Assembly (NCBI GenBank): GCA_964530625.1
Contig: CAZHAK010000023.1
Coordinates: 1-43,495, forward strand
Length of the DNA: 43,495 bases
From: JABWCQ01 sp964530625
GTDB taxonomy: Bacteria; Electryoneota; RPQS01
Direction of reading: 5' to 3'
Shown: one piece after another, positions 16,868 to 26,900 of the stretch
How the letters are laid out: every line of letters starts with the position of its first letter
How positions within the stretch are numbered: position 1 is the stretch's first letter
Program-made: the position numbers and the translations under genes
Notes under the pieces: model-generated
Databases searched by the model: none
What the model was told of the DNA's origin: nothing
The model's input: the letters and a program-made list of their open reading frames with translations, nothing else

Positions 16868-17766
16868 GTGCAAGTCAAAATGCAGTGATACGGACAACTG
16901 ATCGGCACTCGTTCGCCCCGCTCAATTGCTTCAATAAATCCGTTCCGCAGCGCCCGCCCCGGCATGCCCACAGGACTCTTGATGATCGTCAGATCCTCTT
17001 GCTTAGCCTTCACGTAAGCCTGCTTGAACCCGTCCGATGCGTCGCACTCATGAGTCGCCACAAACCGCGTCCCCATCTGTACACCAGCAGTCCCGAGTTT
17101 TTCGAATTTCAAAATATCGGCGCCCGAATAAATTCCGCCAGCGGCTATCACAGGAATCGGCCGCTCCGCCTGCTCGGCAAACGGTCGCATCGCCTCAATT
17201 ACGTCCACCACCAATTTCTCAAGCGCAAACTCCGGCGAGTCAAGCTGCTCTTGCTTGAACCCCAAGTGTCCGCCGGCCATCGGTCCCTCAACCACAATCG
17301 CATCCGGTAAAGTAGAAAATTTGTCTTTCCACCTCTTGCACAGCATCCCCGCCGCGCGTCCGCTCGAAACTATCGGCACCAGTTTCGTCTTCGAGTCCGC
17401 CGGACGATACTGCGGAAGATTCATCGGCATACCCGCGCCCGAAAAAATAATGTCAATCTTCTCTTCAATCGCCGTCTTCACCAGATCCGCATAGTTTGTC
17501 AGAGCGACCATGATATTGACGCCCAAAATCCCCCGCGTCGCGGCTCGTGCCTTGCGAATCTCCTGCCGCAGTGCGCGCATGTTAGATTCCAGAAAATTCG
17601 AATAAAAATCTGACTCGGCCATCCCCACACCCGCCGTTGCGATCACGCCGATTCCACCGGCATTGGCCACCGCTGACGCGAGTCCCGCCATCGAAATTCC
17701 CACACCCATGCCGCCCTGAATAATCGGCACGCGGGCAACCAACTCCCCAATAGATAATGATCTCAC
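16687..17766 (-). CDS. Nitronate monooxygenase family flavoprotein
   Basis: A 359-residue FMN-dependent TIM-barrel enzyme of the 2-nitropropane dioxygenase/nitronate monooxygenase family, which oxidises alkyl nitronates and protects against toxic nitro compounds. Signature parts are VPIIQGGMGVGIS at the N-terminus, GGIGVIATAGVG, EGPMAGGHLG, the phosphate-binding VIAAGGIYSG and GTRFVATHECDAS near the C-terminal third. Length is normal for the class. The start is a GTG at 17766; no strong ribosome site is seen. It is followed on the same strand by the tRNA-Glu 39 bases away. It is cytoplasmic and probably a chromosomal housekeeping gene outside the island. The substrate cannot be decided; enoyl-ACP reductase FabK-type relatives share the fold. 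Confidence 0.9.
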   Translation of the reverse strand: MRSLSIGELVARVPIIQGGMGVGISMAGLASAVANAGGIGVIATAGVGMAESDFYSNFLESNMRALRQEIRKARAATRGILGVNIMVALTNYADLVKTAIEEKIDIIFSGAGMPMNLPQYRPADSKTKLVPIVSSGRAAGMLCKRWKDKFSTLPDAIVVEGPMAGGHLGFKQEQLDSPEFALEKLVVDVIEAMRPFAEQAERPIPVIAAGGIYSGADILKFEKLGTAGVQMGTRFVATHECDASDGFKQAYVKAKQEDLTIIKSPVGMPGRALRNGFIEAIERGERVPISCPYHCILTCTYPETPYCIAIALQNAKRGNLKYGFAFAGANAYRVTEVISVAELIESLEQEYEAAVEALA

Positions 17767-17893
17767 TTAGTTGTCTTCATAAATGCGTTTTGAAATAGAA
17801 TGCAATACAATCCTGTACAATAGCATGTAACCGCAAGTATCGCTTGCAATCACAACTTACAAGATACAAAATTGCAAATGATATTTCCACTCG

Positions 17894-18967
17894 TCACCGG
17901 CCATCCATTCCCGGGTGGCCATATTGCGGCATCTCCCGGTTATTAAAGTGGTGGCGGTAGTCCTGATCCGTCAAAGACGTATTCCAAACTCCCGTAGCCT
18001 TCGCCGTCAGCACAAAGGCCAAAAATATCCCCACCACAGCCAAAGCCAACTGCCGCGAATTCACCTTCGTCCGCGGAGTCGGAGCAAGCGTGATACAATC
18101 CTTGATCGGACAGACCGATTCGCATTGCAGACAGCCCGTGCATTCCGGCGAGATAATCCTGAGCTTGGTTGCCACAGGAAGTCTCGACGGACAAGCCTTC
18201 GTACACCGGTCGCAATCAATACACGTCTCGACGTTCCGCCGGATCTTTAGCGGACTTGCCCACGACACCAGCCCCAGCATCGCGCCGTAAGGACACCAAT
18301 ACCGGCACCAAAATCCTTCGACAAACACACTCCCGACAATTAGTACAGCCATAATGACTATCCCGAGGACACCCATCGATGCAAAGAACAACAGCATCTT
18401 CACGTCGGCCAGTTGATTGTACGGACTCCCCATGAATGCCGCCATCCCCGCCGTGCCCATCATATAAAACGCGAACAAAAACAGTCCGAGCAAAATATAT
18501 TTCAAGCTCATCAAAGAATAATCCAACCATCTTGGCAGCAGGAAATTCCGTCTGAACATTTTTCGCCCGAGCATCGCCAGCCCTTCGCTGATCGTTCCAA
18601 TCGGACACACCCACGAGCAAAAGGCTTTTCGCACCAGAAAGGCCATTACAATGAAACACAAAATCAAAATCGCCGAAGCCGGATGTATCAAGTTCAGCGA
18701 GCCGCGCGCCACCCAATCAATCACACCCATCAGTCCCGATATCGGCAGCCAAGCCTCAACTCCGGCAGGGCGGGAGGGAAGCGGCCCGTCGCCCCCAACC
18801 TGAAGCGCCCGCACAAAAAAGTAGAACTGCACCCCCAACACCACATTCAGCCCCGCAAAAGCAAGCTGCGTGATATGCCTCGCCGTCCAAAACCCTTTGT
18901 GCATTTTCCCCTTAGCCGTCCCCGGCAGAGGCTTCTTCACCGTCTTAGCTAATTCAACAATATCCAT
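17894..18967 (-). CDS. NapH/MauN-type 4Fe-4S membrane polyferredoxin
   Basis: A 357-residue inner-membrane iron-sulfur protein with about five transmembrane helices and two membrane-proximal CxxxCP motifs (CSWVCPIG near residue 115, CRYWCPYG near 222), as in NapH, NosR and RdxA-like proteins. Two classical 4Fe-4S ferredoxin motifs follow (CIDCDRCTKACP and CTGCLQCESVCP, about residues 242-285). The final transmembrane helix is near 300-320. It probably moves electrons between the quinone pool and a periplasmic acceptor. No partner reductase lies next to it, so the pathway is open. The 127-base spacer to the nitronate monooxygenase gene contains no evident signal. Confidence 0.88.
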   Translation of the reverse strand: MDIVELAKTVKKPLPGTAKGKMHKGFWTARHITQLAFAGLNVVLGVQFYFFVRALQVGGDGPLPSRPAGVEAWLPISGLMGVIDWVARGSLNLIHPASAILILCFIVMAFLVRKAFCSWVCPIGTISEGLAMLGRKMFRRNFLLPRWLDYSLMSLKYILLGLFLFAFYMMGTAGMAAFMGSPYNQLADVKMLLFFASMGVLGIVIMAVLIVGSVFVEGFWCRYWCPYGAMLGLVSWASPLKIRRNVETCIDCDRCTKACPSRLPVATKLRIISPECTGCLQCESVCPIKDCITLAPTPRTKVNSRQLALAVVGIFLAFVLTAKATGVWNTSLTDQDYRHHFNNREMPQYGHPGMDGR

Positions 18968-19075
18968 AGCCTTAACTCAAATACAAATTTAATTCGGATA
19001 AACAAGTCCGTAATTCAAACAGAGTATACAAATTCCCGAAACTCAAGTTGTCACAGAATTGTCATTTCAATCCAC

Positions 19076-19110
19076 CCCCCGCCGCCGTTGTGGGTCTCCT
19101 GACCCGCAAT
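19076..19110. repeat. Dispersed intergenic repeat, copy A
   Basis: CGCCGTTGTGGGTCTCC followed by a CCCGCAATGG block. A longer version with extra bases between the two blocks occurs at 21817-21866. This belongs to a 1.29-kb stretch (18968-20258) without a gene, holding repeats and the assembly gap. Confidence 0.6.
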
Positions 19111-19227
19111 GGAAAACAGTCAAGTCGTAGGGGCGGCAGGCGTGCCGCCCGCGTCTAGGCCCACCATAACAAGGCCGGGCTTCCAAACCCAACAACCGAC
19201 TGTAGGGGCGGGTCCCCGACCCGCCCG

Positions 19228-19277
19228 CTCAGGTCTCCCCCCAAAACACGCGCAACGATTTTGGGGGGATGAAAGGG
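19228..19277. repeat. Palindromic intergenic repeat, copy 1
   Basis: CCCCCCAAAA and TTTTGGGGGG pair around a 12-base loop, followed by an ATGAAAGGGGGGCTTCTG tail. The same design (palindrome, then ATAAAAGGGGGGCTTCCG) recurs at 19578 and 19807, and an inverted relative lies near 37540. Confidence 0.65.
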
Positions 19278-19402
19278 GGGCTTCTGATTCTGTCATCCTC
19301 TGTAAGGACCTATTCAAAGGACGTTAGCATCCAATTCGTTAACCACAACTTGACAACGCGTGTCATCCCGTCAGGGACCTATTCATAGGAGCCACAAACT
19401 CA

Positions 19403-19502
19403 NNNNNNNNNNNNNNNNNNNNNNNNNNNNNNNNNNNNNNNNNNNNNNNNNNNNNNNNNNNNNNNNNNNNNNNNNNNNNNNNNNNNNNNNNNNNNNNNNN
19501 NN
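19403..19502. other. Assembly gap (100 N)
   Basis: Exactly 100 unknown bases. The sequences on its two sides (...GCCACAAACTCA and AATCACATCCCG...) are continuous with each other in the neighbouring repeat copy at 19721-19742, so the gap sits at a tandem-repeat junction and its real length is probably zero or a multiple of about 228 bases. Confidence 0.95.
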
Positions 19503-19730
19503 AATCACATCCCGAAAACCCAAACCACTCGTCATCCTGAAGCCGCCGCGGCTGAAGAACCTCTCCGCTTCCGCTCTCCCCCCAAATCTGCCGCAGATTT
19601 GGGGGGATAAAAGGGGGGCTTCCGCAACTTCATCCCGCATAGCCAATTCCTACCACTACCGTCGCCCCCCGGCCGTCTTTCCCAACGCGTATCATGCCGC
19701 AGGGCCCTAGTCAAAGGAGCCACAATCTCA
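19503..19730. repeat. 228-bp tandem repeat unit 1
   Basis: Shares start, order and most bases with the following unit (AATCACATCCCGAAAACCC..., CGTCATCCTGAAGCCGCCGC...). It carries a 13-bp perfect palindrome (19578-19590 with 19594-19606). A partial upstream copy of its final 47 bases lies at 19356-19402, before the gap. Confidence 0.85.
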
Positions 19731-19916
19731 AATCACATCCCGAAAACCCAAACCACTCGTCATCCTGAAGCCGCCGCGGCTGAAGGACCTCTCCGCTTCC
19801 GCTCCCCCCGCCAAATCTGTCCGCAGATTTGGCGGGTATAAAATGGGGCTTCCGCAAATTCATCTCACATAATCGATCCTAACTCACTACCGCCGCCCTC
19901 CGGCAGTCTTCCCCTT
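19731..19916. repeat. 228-bp tandem repeat unit 2 (3' degenerate)
   Basis: Second copy, diverging after about 185 bases. Its 13-bp palindrome (19807-19819 with 19824-19836) differs from unit 1 by a C-to-G change on one arm matched by a G-to-C change on the other, so pairing is retained. No gene is visible from here to 20258. Confidence 0.85.
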
Positions 19917-20190
19917 CCTCCGCAAGGACCAACCCAAACAAACCACCGACTCCAAGCACAAACTACCATCCCCAACACTTGTCATCCCGTAGGGATCTTT
20001 TCAAAGAAGGCAAACATTCAAATCGCACACCGACCGCTCCACTCGTTTTTCGCCAAGCAGGGCCAAGGTCCTTGGCCTGCCCCGCATGGCAAATTCCCCT
20101 TGCCGAGACGCTTCAATTTCATCGTCCTTAGCTGACGGTGCAAAAACCACCCAAAAGGCTGGGTCACTTTAACAATCTTTGGTAAACCGC

Positions 20191-20220
20191 TTGACAATGT
20201 GCTGACCCCCCTCGTAAATT
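20191..20220 (+). promoter_or_regulatory. Sigma70-type promoter
   Basis: TTGACA, an 18-base spacer and TAAATT, about 38 bases upstream of the ATG of the beta-helix protein at 20259. Confidence 0.65.
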
Positions 20221-20258
20221 GAGGAGTTAGACCAACTCTACCTTTTTAGGGGTTTGAA

Positions 20259-21689
20259 ATGAAACTCGTGATCGCTCTGATGTTAGTATGTGTTGTTGTC
20301 GCATCGTCAAGTACGGTAAACGTGCCATCTCAATATGCAACTATTCAAGATGCTGTTAACGCGACTTTGCCACACGATACTATTCTGCTTGATGCAGGTG
20401 TCTACAATCAACCTGCCTTTACACTTCTTGGATATGGCCCACGTTTGATCAAGGGGACAGGAATGGAGTCGTGCAAGTTGGAAGGAGGATTGACGTTCGA
20501 AATCGTAGGTGGTACTGTTTTGCGCGATTTTTGGAAAGTTGGCGGCTTCTTTGTCTATGATGGGTTTGAAGGCGACATTGAAATTTCGGGTGTTCGATTA
20601 TCCGACTCGTACGTGGGGCTTCTCGTCGGTACTTACAGTTATCCGCACAGTCCGCAAAGCAACGACACGATGAAAGTGACTCGTTGCATCTTTGAGAATA
20701 CACAGCACTATGGAATTCAATGCGAAGATGGACATCTTGTCGTCGAACATTGTTGTTTTAGGAATTCTGGTTGGGCGGGCATCTCTGACAATGCAATTTG
20801 GTGTGGTCGCGATGCAACGGGCGGTACGATTTCGGTACGAATTCGCAACAATTCCTTCCATGGCGGACGTGTTCCGCAAGTCGGCCTTATGGTAAATGCA
20901 TTGTATCAATACAATGCGTATTGGAACATAGCTGAACCGTACGAACAGGATACTCAGTTTGATCAGGTGCGCATTAATGGTAATCCGCTCTTTCTTGGCG
21001 GATCGCCATTTGACTACCACACAGATCTGGAATGCCAATCTGTTTTGATCGGCGCAGGTGATCCGAGCATGCCGCTCGATCCTGATGGTTCTTTGCCTGA
21101 CATCGGCGTATTTTGGAATGAGTGTGACGTTCCGCTCCCCGTCGAACTCCTTTCCTTTAACGCTGTACCCGGCAACAACAGTATCGCATTGAACTGGAGC
21201 ACAGGTTCCGAGAGCAGCGTAAGCCATTTCGAAATTGAGCGTGATGGAACTGCGATGGCACATGTGACAGCAGCAAATCGTCCAAGCGGTCACTCGTACA
21301 CATGGCTCGATGAAGATGTGACCAATGGCGAGACCTACAGCTATACACTCACCTCGGTGGACTTGGACGGGTCACGTGTTGTCCATGGAACGGTTGAAGC
21401 TACTCCGCGCGCCGAAATGTTGCCGAGTGAATTCTCACTCGCGCAGAACTATCCGAATCCATTCAATGCATCCACGATGATTGAGTATTCCTTGCCCGAA
21501 GCAACGAGCATTTCGCTTATAGTTTTCAATCTCGCAGGACAAGAAGTCGCTGTACTCGCAAAAGGCATGCAATCGGCTGGGCGGCACACAGTCAACTTTA
21601 ACGCGAATGATCTTCCATCCGGACTCTACTTCTATCGCCTCGAATCAGCAAACCACTCCTTACAGCAAAAAATGGTTCTCCTAAAATAG
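20259..21689 (+). CDS. Secreted parallel beta-helix protein with T9SS tail
   Basis: A 476-residue exported protein. The signal peptide (MKLVIALMLVCVVVASSS) is followed by VNVPSQYATIQDAVNATLPHD, the typical opening of pectate-lyase-like beta-helix proteins. Helix turns run to about residue 280 (VTRCIFENTQHYGIQCEDGHL, VRIRNNSFHGG). Residues 295-380 resemble a fibronectin III or Ig-like module (LNWSTGSESSVSHFEIERDG). The C-terminus is a T9SS sorting domain (NYPNPFNASTMIEYSLPEA...LPSGLYFYRL...QQKMVLLK). Likely secreted and surface-attached; no catalytic residues for a lyase are evident. A single-gene unit between a clear promoter and the hairpin at 21721. Confidence 0.88.
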   Translation: MKLVIALMLVCVVVASSSTVNVPSQYATIQDAVNATLPHDTILLDAGVYNQPAFTLLGYGPRLIKGTGMESCKLEGGLTFEIVGGTVLRDFWKVGGFFVYDGFEGDIEISGVRLSDSYVGLLVGTYSYPHSPQSNDTMKVTRCIFENTQHYGIQCEDGHLVVEHCCFRNSGWAGISDNAIWCGRDATGGTISVRIRNNSFHGGRVPQVGLMVNALYQYNAYWNIAEPYEQDTQFDQVRINGNPLFLGGSPFDYHTDLECQSVLIGAGDPSMPLDPDGSLPDIGVFWNECDVPLPVELLSFNAVPGNNSIALNWSTGSESSVSHFEIERDGTAMAHVTAANRPSGHSYTWLDEDVTNGETYSYTLTSVDLDGSRVVHGTVEATPRAEMLPSEFSLAQNYPNPFNASTMIEYSLPEATSISLIVFNLAGQEVAVLAKGMQSAGRHTVNFNANDLPSGLYFYRLESANHSLQQKMVLLK

Positions 21690-21720
21690 GATCGTCTGAG
21701 AATCAACTCCGATGTCAAAG

Positions 21721-21750
21721 GGTCGCGCCTCCAAGCGCGACCTCTTCTCT
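21721..21750 (+). terminator. Probable terminator
   Basis: GGTCGCGC and GCGCGACC pair around a six-base loop, followed by TCTTCTCT. It lies 31 bases after the stop of the beta-helix protein gene. The T-tract is imperfect. Confidence 0.5.
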
Positions 21751-21816
21751 CCTCTGTTCCGTTCACGGGGGAAGGGGCCGGGGGATTGGGGTCAGCCTGC
21801 CTCCAACCGCCCCCGC

Positions 21817-21866
21817 CGTTGTGGGTCTCCAGGCTTGTCCTCGAACGAAGTGAAGGACCCGCAATG
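21817..21866. repeat. Dispersed intergenic repeat, copy B
   Basis: CGCCGTTGTGGGTCTCC and CCCGCAATGG as at 19076, here separated by about 23 extra bases. It belongs to the 551-base gene-free stretch 21690-22240. Confidence 0.6.
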
Positions 21867-21956
21867 GCACGCCAGAAAGCCTCCTCAGAATCCACTTTTC
21901 TCGTTAATCCTAACTTGAACAAACGTTTACTAACTCCAATAAAACACAAAAAACAC

Positions 21957-21985
21957 TTGACAAACGCTCGTTCATGTCGTATATT
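21957..21985 (+). promoter_or_regulatory. Strong sigma70-type promoter without evident gene
   Basis: A consensus-like TTGACA, 17-base spacer, TATATT. Transcription toward the right would start near 21992. No intact gene follows on this strand; the next complete gene (22241-23788) is on the other strand. Confidence 0.6.
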
Positions 21986-22053
21986 ATGCACAGCTAACCA
22001 ACCAAACCACCCACAGAGGAACCCGGCGGAGTGATCAACCGTGTCCGGCCTGA

Positions 22054-22190
22054 CGTTTCCCCCTCGCTTTAGCGGGGGGGTTAGGGGAGGTAAAGAAGGT
22101 CAGCAAGAACCTTGTTGTGCTGGTAACGTCAAGTAACTCAGAACGGGCGAAAACGATCCACTACTTCAGCAAACACCGCATCCAATGGGA
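22054..22190 (+). other. Coding-like remnant downstream of strong promoter
   Basis: One open frame reads ...VSKNLVVLVTSSNSERAKT and on to HRIQWDVRLTP. It has the strand-loop-helix pattern of a nucleotide-binding N-terminus (superficially like RdgB/Ham1 proteins) and no ATG. The preceding bases contain a palindromic GC-rich block (CCCCTCGCTTTAGCGGGGG), and beyond 22190 the frame enters antisense of the aminotransferase. It may be a gene fragment broken by a repeat insertion. Low certainty. Confidence 0.25.
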
Positions 22191-22240
22191 CGTCCGCCTC
22201 ACGCCCTCCTCTGTTTGCGAGGGATTCAGAAGGCGGTCTC

Positions 22241-23788
22241 CTATCCTTCCAATACTGTTCCACAGTTCTCGCACATCCACTCCCCCGTATCATCCACCAG
22301 CTTGTACTGCGACTCGTATTTCTTCCCGTGCTTGCTGATGTGATCCACCGCTTCCAACAAACACTGAAACTCGTCTTCACTGACCGTCGGTGACAGACTG
22401 ATCCGCACCCATCCCGGCTTTTCTCCAATATGTCCGTGGTCTAACCGCTCACGAATTTCACTCGAGTGACTCTGCTCGATATGCAACAGTAAGTGGCCGT
22501 ACGGCCCCGCGCACATGCAGCCGCCGCGCACTTGAATCCCGAACAAATCATTGAACAACGCCGCCGCTAAATTGTGATGCAGCTCCTTGAAGATGACCGA
22601 AAAAACTCCCAGTCTTTTCGCGTCGGTCAAGCCCAAGATTAAGATCTGATCGTTGTTCAACCACTCCTTGAGCGCGCGCTCCATAAAGTCGTGCTCAATC
22701 CGCTCACACCGCTCTTGCCCAATTGCCGCCTTCAAATCAAACGCCAATCCTGCCTGAATACTCTGCACAATCGGCGGAGTCCCGCCCGTCTCACGATGAG
22801 CAATCGAAGCCAAATACCGATGATCCCACGGTGACGTATAGAGCACCGTCCCGCCGCCCGGCTCCGCCGGAACCCGATTCGTAAACAAATTCTTGTTTGC
22901 CACCAAAATCCCCGGCGTCCGCGGTCCGCCCAAAAACTTATGCACAGAGAGAAACACCGCGTCGAAATATCCCAACGGATCATTTTCAGGGTGCATGTCA
23001 ATATCAACATACGGCCCCGCCGCAGCAAAATCGAAGAATGCAAACGCGCCGTGCTCATGCAGCACACGAGCCAGCGCGTGACAATCGTTCAAAATTCCCG
23101 TCACATTCGAGGCCGCGCTGAACGTCCCGAACTTCACTTTCCGGTTCTTATAGGGCTGCATCTTCTCAGCCAAATCCACCGGACAAATACAGCCGCGCTC
23201 GTTCAGTTCGACATACACTGTTTCCGCGATCGTCTCCCGCCAGCAAATATCGTTCGAATGATGCTCCATCATCGAGCGAAAAACAACGGGCCGGTCTTCC
23301 GCCGGAATGTGCGACTTAAGATTATATTTTTCGTCCAACTGATCCGGCAAACGCAAACCCAAAACATGAATCAACCGGTTGATCGTCCCCGTCGAACCCG
23401 ACCCGACTGGAATCACGACGTCATCGTCCGACGCGTTCATGTACTTAGTGATTCTTTGAAAAGCAAATTCAAACAACCGCGTCATGTGACGGCCCGTAAA
23501 CGAACTCTCCGTGTGAGTGTTCGCCATGAAGGGAAGAACCCGCTCGGAAATCTCTTCTTCGATGTCGCGATGAAATCTTCCCGACGCGATAAAATCAAAA
23601 TACCGAAGAGGCTTGCGACCGTAAGGAGTTTCAATCTCCGCGCCGTGACCATAGACTCCGGCTCTGAGTCGCTCGAGAAATCTCTTTTCGTCGGCTTCAT
23701 CCCGCGTCACAACCGGACCGCGAGGCGAAGCCTGAGTACAGTCGCAAAGGCGTTTTGAGAAGGGAGAGGAAGCGCTTGACGTCGGCAT
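22241..23788 (-). CDS. Class V PLP-dependent aminotransferase
   Basis: A 515-residue fold-type I PLP enzyme of the class V (cysteine desulfurase/isopenicillin epimerase-like) group. Visible parts are YFDFIASGRFHRDIE, the phosphate-loop GSGSTGTINR, YFDAVFLSVHKFLGGPRTPG with Lys284 as the Schiff-base lysine, and a Cys-rich loop (VRGGCMCAGPYG) where cysteine desulfurases carry the active cysteine. It is longer than SufS (about 410), with an N-terminal extension and a C-terminal EWMCENCG half zinc site. The frame is open from 23932, but that start lies inside the terminator of the next gene. The ATG at 23788 follows a promoter and is preferred, although its ribosome site is weak. The exact substrate is unknown. 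Confidence 0.85.
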   Translation of the reverse strand: MPTSSASSPFSKRLCDCTQASPRGPVVTRDEADEKRFLERLRAGVYGHGAEIETPYGRKPLRYFDFIASGRFHRDIEEEISERVLPFMANTHTESSFTGRHMTRLFEFAFQRITKYMNASDDDVVIPVGSGSTGTINRLIHVLGLRLPDQLDEKYNLKSHIPAEDRPVVFRSMMEHHSNDICWRETIAETVYVELNERGCICPVDLAEKMQPYKNRKVKFGTFSAASNVTGILNDCHALARVLHEHGAFAFFDFAAAGPYVDIDMHPENDPLGYFDAVFLSVHKFLGGPRTPGILVANKNLFTNRVPAEPGGGTVLYTSPWDHRYLASIAHRETGGTPPIVQSIQAGLAFDLKAAIGQERCERIEHDFMERALKEWLNNDQILILGLTDAKRLGVFSVIFKELHHNLAAALFNDLFGIQVRGGCMCAGPYGHLLLHIEQSHSSEIRERLDHGHIGEKPGWVRISLSPTVSEDEFQCLLEAVDHISKHGKKYESQYKLVDDTGEWMCENCGTVLEG

Positions 23789-23821
23789 GATTAAGTCCAA
23801 TAGAGTTGTTGAATCATCACT

Positions 23822-23850
23822 AAGATAAGAATTCTGGACCGCGTCGGCAA
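23822..23850 (-). promoter_or_regulatory. Sigma70-type promoter for aminotransferase
   Basis: On the minus strand TTGCCG, a 17-base spacer and TATCTT, about 34 bases before the ATG at 23788. It lies between the terminator at 23892 and that ATG. Confidence 0.5.
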
Positions 23851-23891
23851 GAGACCGCACAGAGTTTTGTAAGACTAATAGTGACAGATGC

Positions 23892-23919
23892 TTAAAAGGC
23901 CGCCCATCGAGGCGGCCTT
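23892..23919 (-). terminator. Rho-independent terminator
   Basis: On the minus strand AAGGCCGCC pairs perfectly with GGCGGCCTT around a six-base loop and is followed by TTAAG. It lies about 22 bases after the stop of the 1626-residue protein gene. Confidence 0.8.
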
Positions 23920-23941
23920 GGAAATTTGTCAAATGAAGAAG

Positions 23942-26900
23942 TTATTCCGCGCGTACGTTGAAGAAGCGCATCCCGACCGGATCAGCCGAAAAATCCCACT
24001 CCCAAGTTGTTTCGGAAGTGAAGCCCACTTCAGTCGGAGCAGACTCCAATTCACTAATTGTCATTGCTCCGAAAACGCGATAGAGTGACGCACCGGGAAC
24101 GGCTTGCCAATTCAGGCCTACGTCATTTTCGTCAAGAATATGAATCGTCAAACCAAGTGGGGCGTCGAGACTGGATTGGAAGAGGTATTCGTCCGCACCG
24201 ATGCACGGAGTCGCGAAGCGCGCGTCGCCGTCAATATCGTACAACAACGCCGGCAGCGAGAGTCCACGCGCGAACAATGTCGAATCCGTGACGCGAACAT
24301 GGAGATCGGAAGACGACACATAACTCGCGTGTTGACTCAGACTTTGAGCATCCTGTCCTGTGGCTTGCCAAGCTGAAAGAGTAGGATAAGTCTGCGCACC
24401 GTTTGCAGCAAAGGAGAAGTTTGCCGAGTTGCCCCAGAAACAATTATAGTCGGAAAGCACGTCGGCGCCGCTTTCAATGTCGAGTCCGAAGGAGGGCACG
24501 TCTGTTTCGTACCCCATCACGCAATTGTTATACACCTCATGCTGCGTGCCGGTGGACACAAAAATGCCTGCTGTCTCGTTGTTTGATGCCGTGTTGTCGA
24601 GGCGAATACTATTGTTCGCAACCAGATGCGTGCCGCTCGAAAGATAAATCCCCCGGACGCGCAGAGTGGTCAATTGCGAGAATCCGTAAATGAAATTATT
24701 GACAATTTCGACGGATGACAAAATTCCCGGCGCCGAATAAACTCCCGTCGCGCGATTTGTGCCTGGACCGCCGCTGTCCCTGAAGTCATGAATCCAGTTA
24801 CCATTCACGCGAGCAGAACCGCTTTCGCCAAGTTGTACGACATAGACTCCGTAACACGCGCCGGCTGGCCCAGTTGTCGAACCGGGTCGAATTTGATTTT
24901 GAGAAATGATCGCGTCCTGTTGACGATCCACCCATACTCCGAAATAGACATCCTGGATGTCGTTGCCGCCGACCAGATTATCCCGCGAGAGCAGGGCTAC
25001 ATTGCCGGTCAAGGCGACTCCAATGTAACATGAGGAAATTGAGCAATTGAGAATCTGATTTCCATGGCAAGCCTCGCCTGCGACACGGATACCAGTTGAA
25101 CTCAGATTCCCTGAGCCTGTACCGGTCACGATGCAGCGGACAATTGAGTTATAACAGGATTGGAGATCGAGTAAAATACCGACTTGAGTATTGAATCCCG
25201 TGACCACTTCGAGGTCGCGAAGCTCTACAAAATCCGCGTTTCGCAAAGTTATCACGGCACTCGTGTTGGAGGCCGTGACGGTCGGGCTTACGCCTGTTTG
25301 CGGCCTGATTACCACGCGGCGCAAACTGTCGGCACCGGGGATTCGATCAAGAAGCAGTGGCTCAGCGTATGTCTCTTCAGTCAAGATAACTTCAAGACCG
25401 GAGTCGATACCGCGCCATTTCAAATGTTCCGCAAGTTCAGCAAGTGTCGTAAAATCTAATCCGTTCGAACCAACGCTCACACTGTCTGCGAGCGGTTGGC
25501 CGGCAACAACAATGGCTTGGCTCTGCGAGTTGTTCTCAATAATCGCGTCTCCTTGAGCGGCGACCTCGATACGCAAGGTTCCATTGGACAAACTCGTAAC
25601 CGGCGTCAGCCATTCCCAGATCAATTCTACCGACTCTCCGCTTGCCAACGAGACTGCTTGCGAACCAATCGCAATTTCATTGTAATAGAGAGTCGCACTC
25701 GCGTTGGCAACCGGATTTTGGCCGACATTGTATATGGCCGTTAGGATATAAACCTGTGTATCAGACATCACCGGAAGTTCAGGTATCCCAACGGATCCGA
25801 CCGCCAAATCCGTGATAACTGCCGTGAAAGTATATTCGTCCGCTCCGATGTCAGGCATTGCGTCACGCGCTTCGCCGTCCATATCAAACATGACCTCTGG
25901 CAAGAATTGTCCGCGCCCCGATGAACCTGACGCATCCGGGCGAATGTGAAGATCCGTCGCGGAGACGAAACCTGCAGGAGTGGCGACGCTATTGCTGTCC
26001 TGTCCTGTGGCGACTGTCCATGCCGAAAGTGAGGCATACTCACCATCGAGCGAAGAATGGGCGAAACGAAACTCCGTGTTGGACCCCGGAGCGTCAAACA
26101 AATTATTGTTGGAGGTGATTGCGCCGCCCGTCCACTCGATAAAGCGAGCGGTCGCATCCGGTTCTGAAATCGTGATGATGTTATTGAGCAGCCGCACGCT
26201 TGTTTGTGCGCCCGAAACAGCAACACCTGTCACTTGATTGGAAGCCATATTCCCAAGGCTGATGCTGTTGTGATAGAAGTAAGCTGTTCCGCTTGAGACA
26301 GACAGCGCCGTAACCGGGCCACTCGTGGTCGGTTGAAATTGTCCGATCCAGTTGTTGGCGGCAAAAAGAGCGCCGCTGCCGGATTCGCAAGATATACCAA
26401 TAACAGTAGCTGCCGATTGACCGTTCATTACTCTGTTGTTTAGGACACGAACGGTATCGGCTGAGCGGAGATTGCTGACACGAATGCCATAGCAGGAGAC
26501 TTGCGCGTTCGCATAACCCGGCGCGATATCGCACTCTTCTATCAGCAGATTGTTCTGCCACGCGGCATAAATAGCGGTGCGAACATCATAAATATTGCAA
26601 TCGCGCACGACATTAGATGAATCGGAACTTGCGCTGCCGCCCTCGAATCGAAGGCCACGATAGGCCGTGCTAATGTCAAGTCCTTCAAACGTGTTGTGCG
26701 AGCAGCCTGACGACACATGCACTGCCGCCGCGGAGGTCTGCTCAATGGATCCGCAAATTATTCTGCAATCGCGAATCCCGTTGTGGTGCGAGTTGTTTGC
26801 AAGCTTGACGGTTTCCAAGATTGCGCCATTTCCCTGCAGAATAATTCCCTCAATGTTAACATGCGATACGTTGGAAAGCAGGGCAACCTGTGCTCCGCTT

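Noticed and set aside
22940..23758. 272-codon plus-strand frame
   Set aside because: It is antisense of the aminotransferase, which has clear family motifs.
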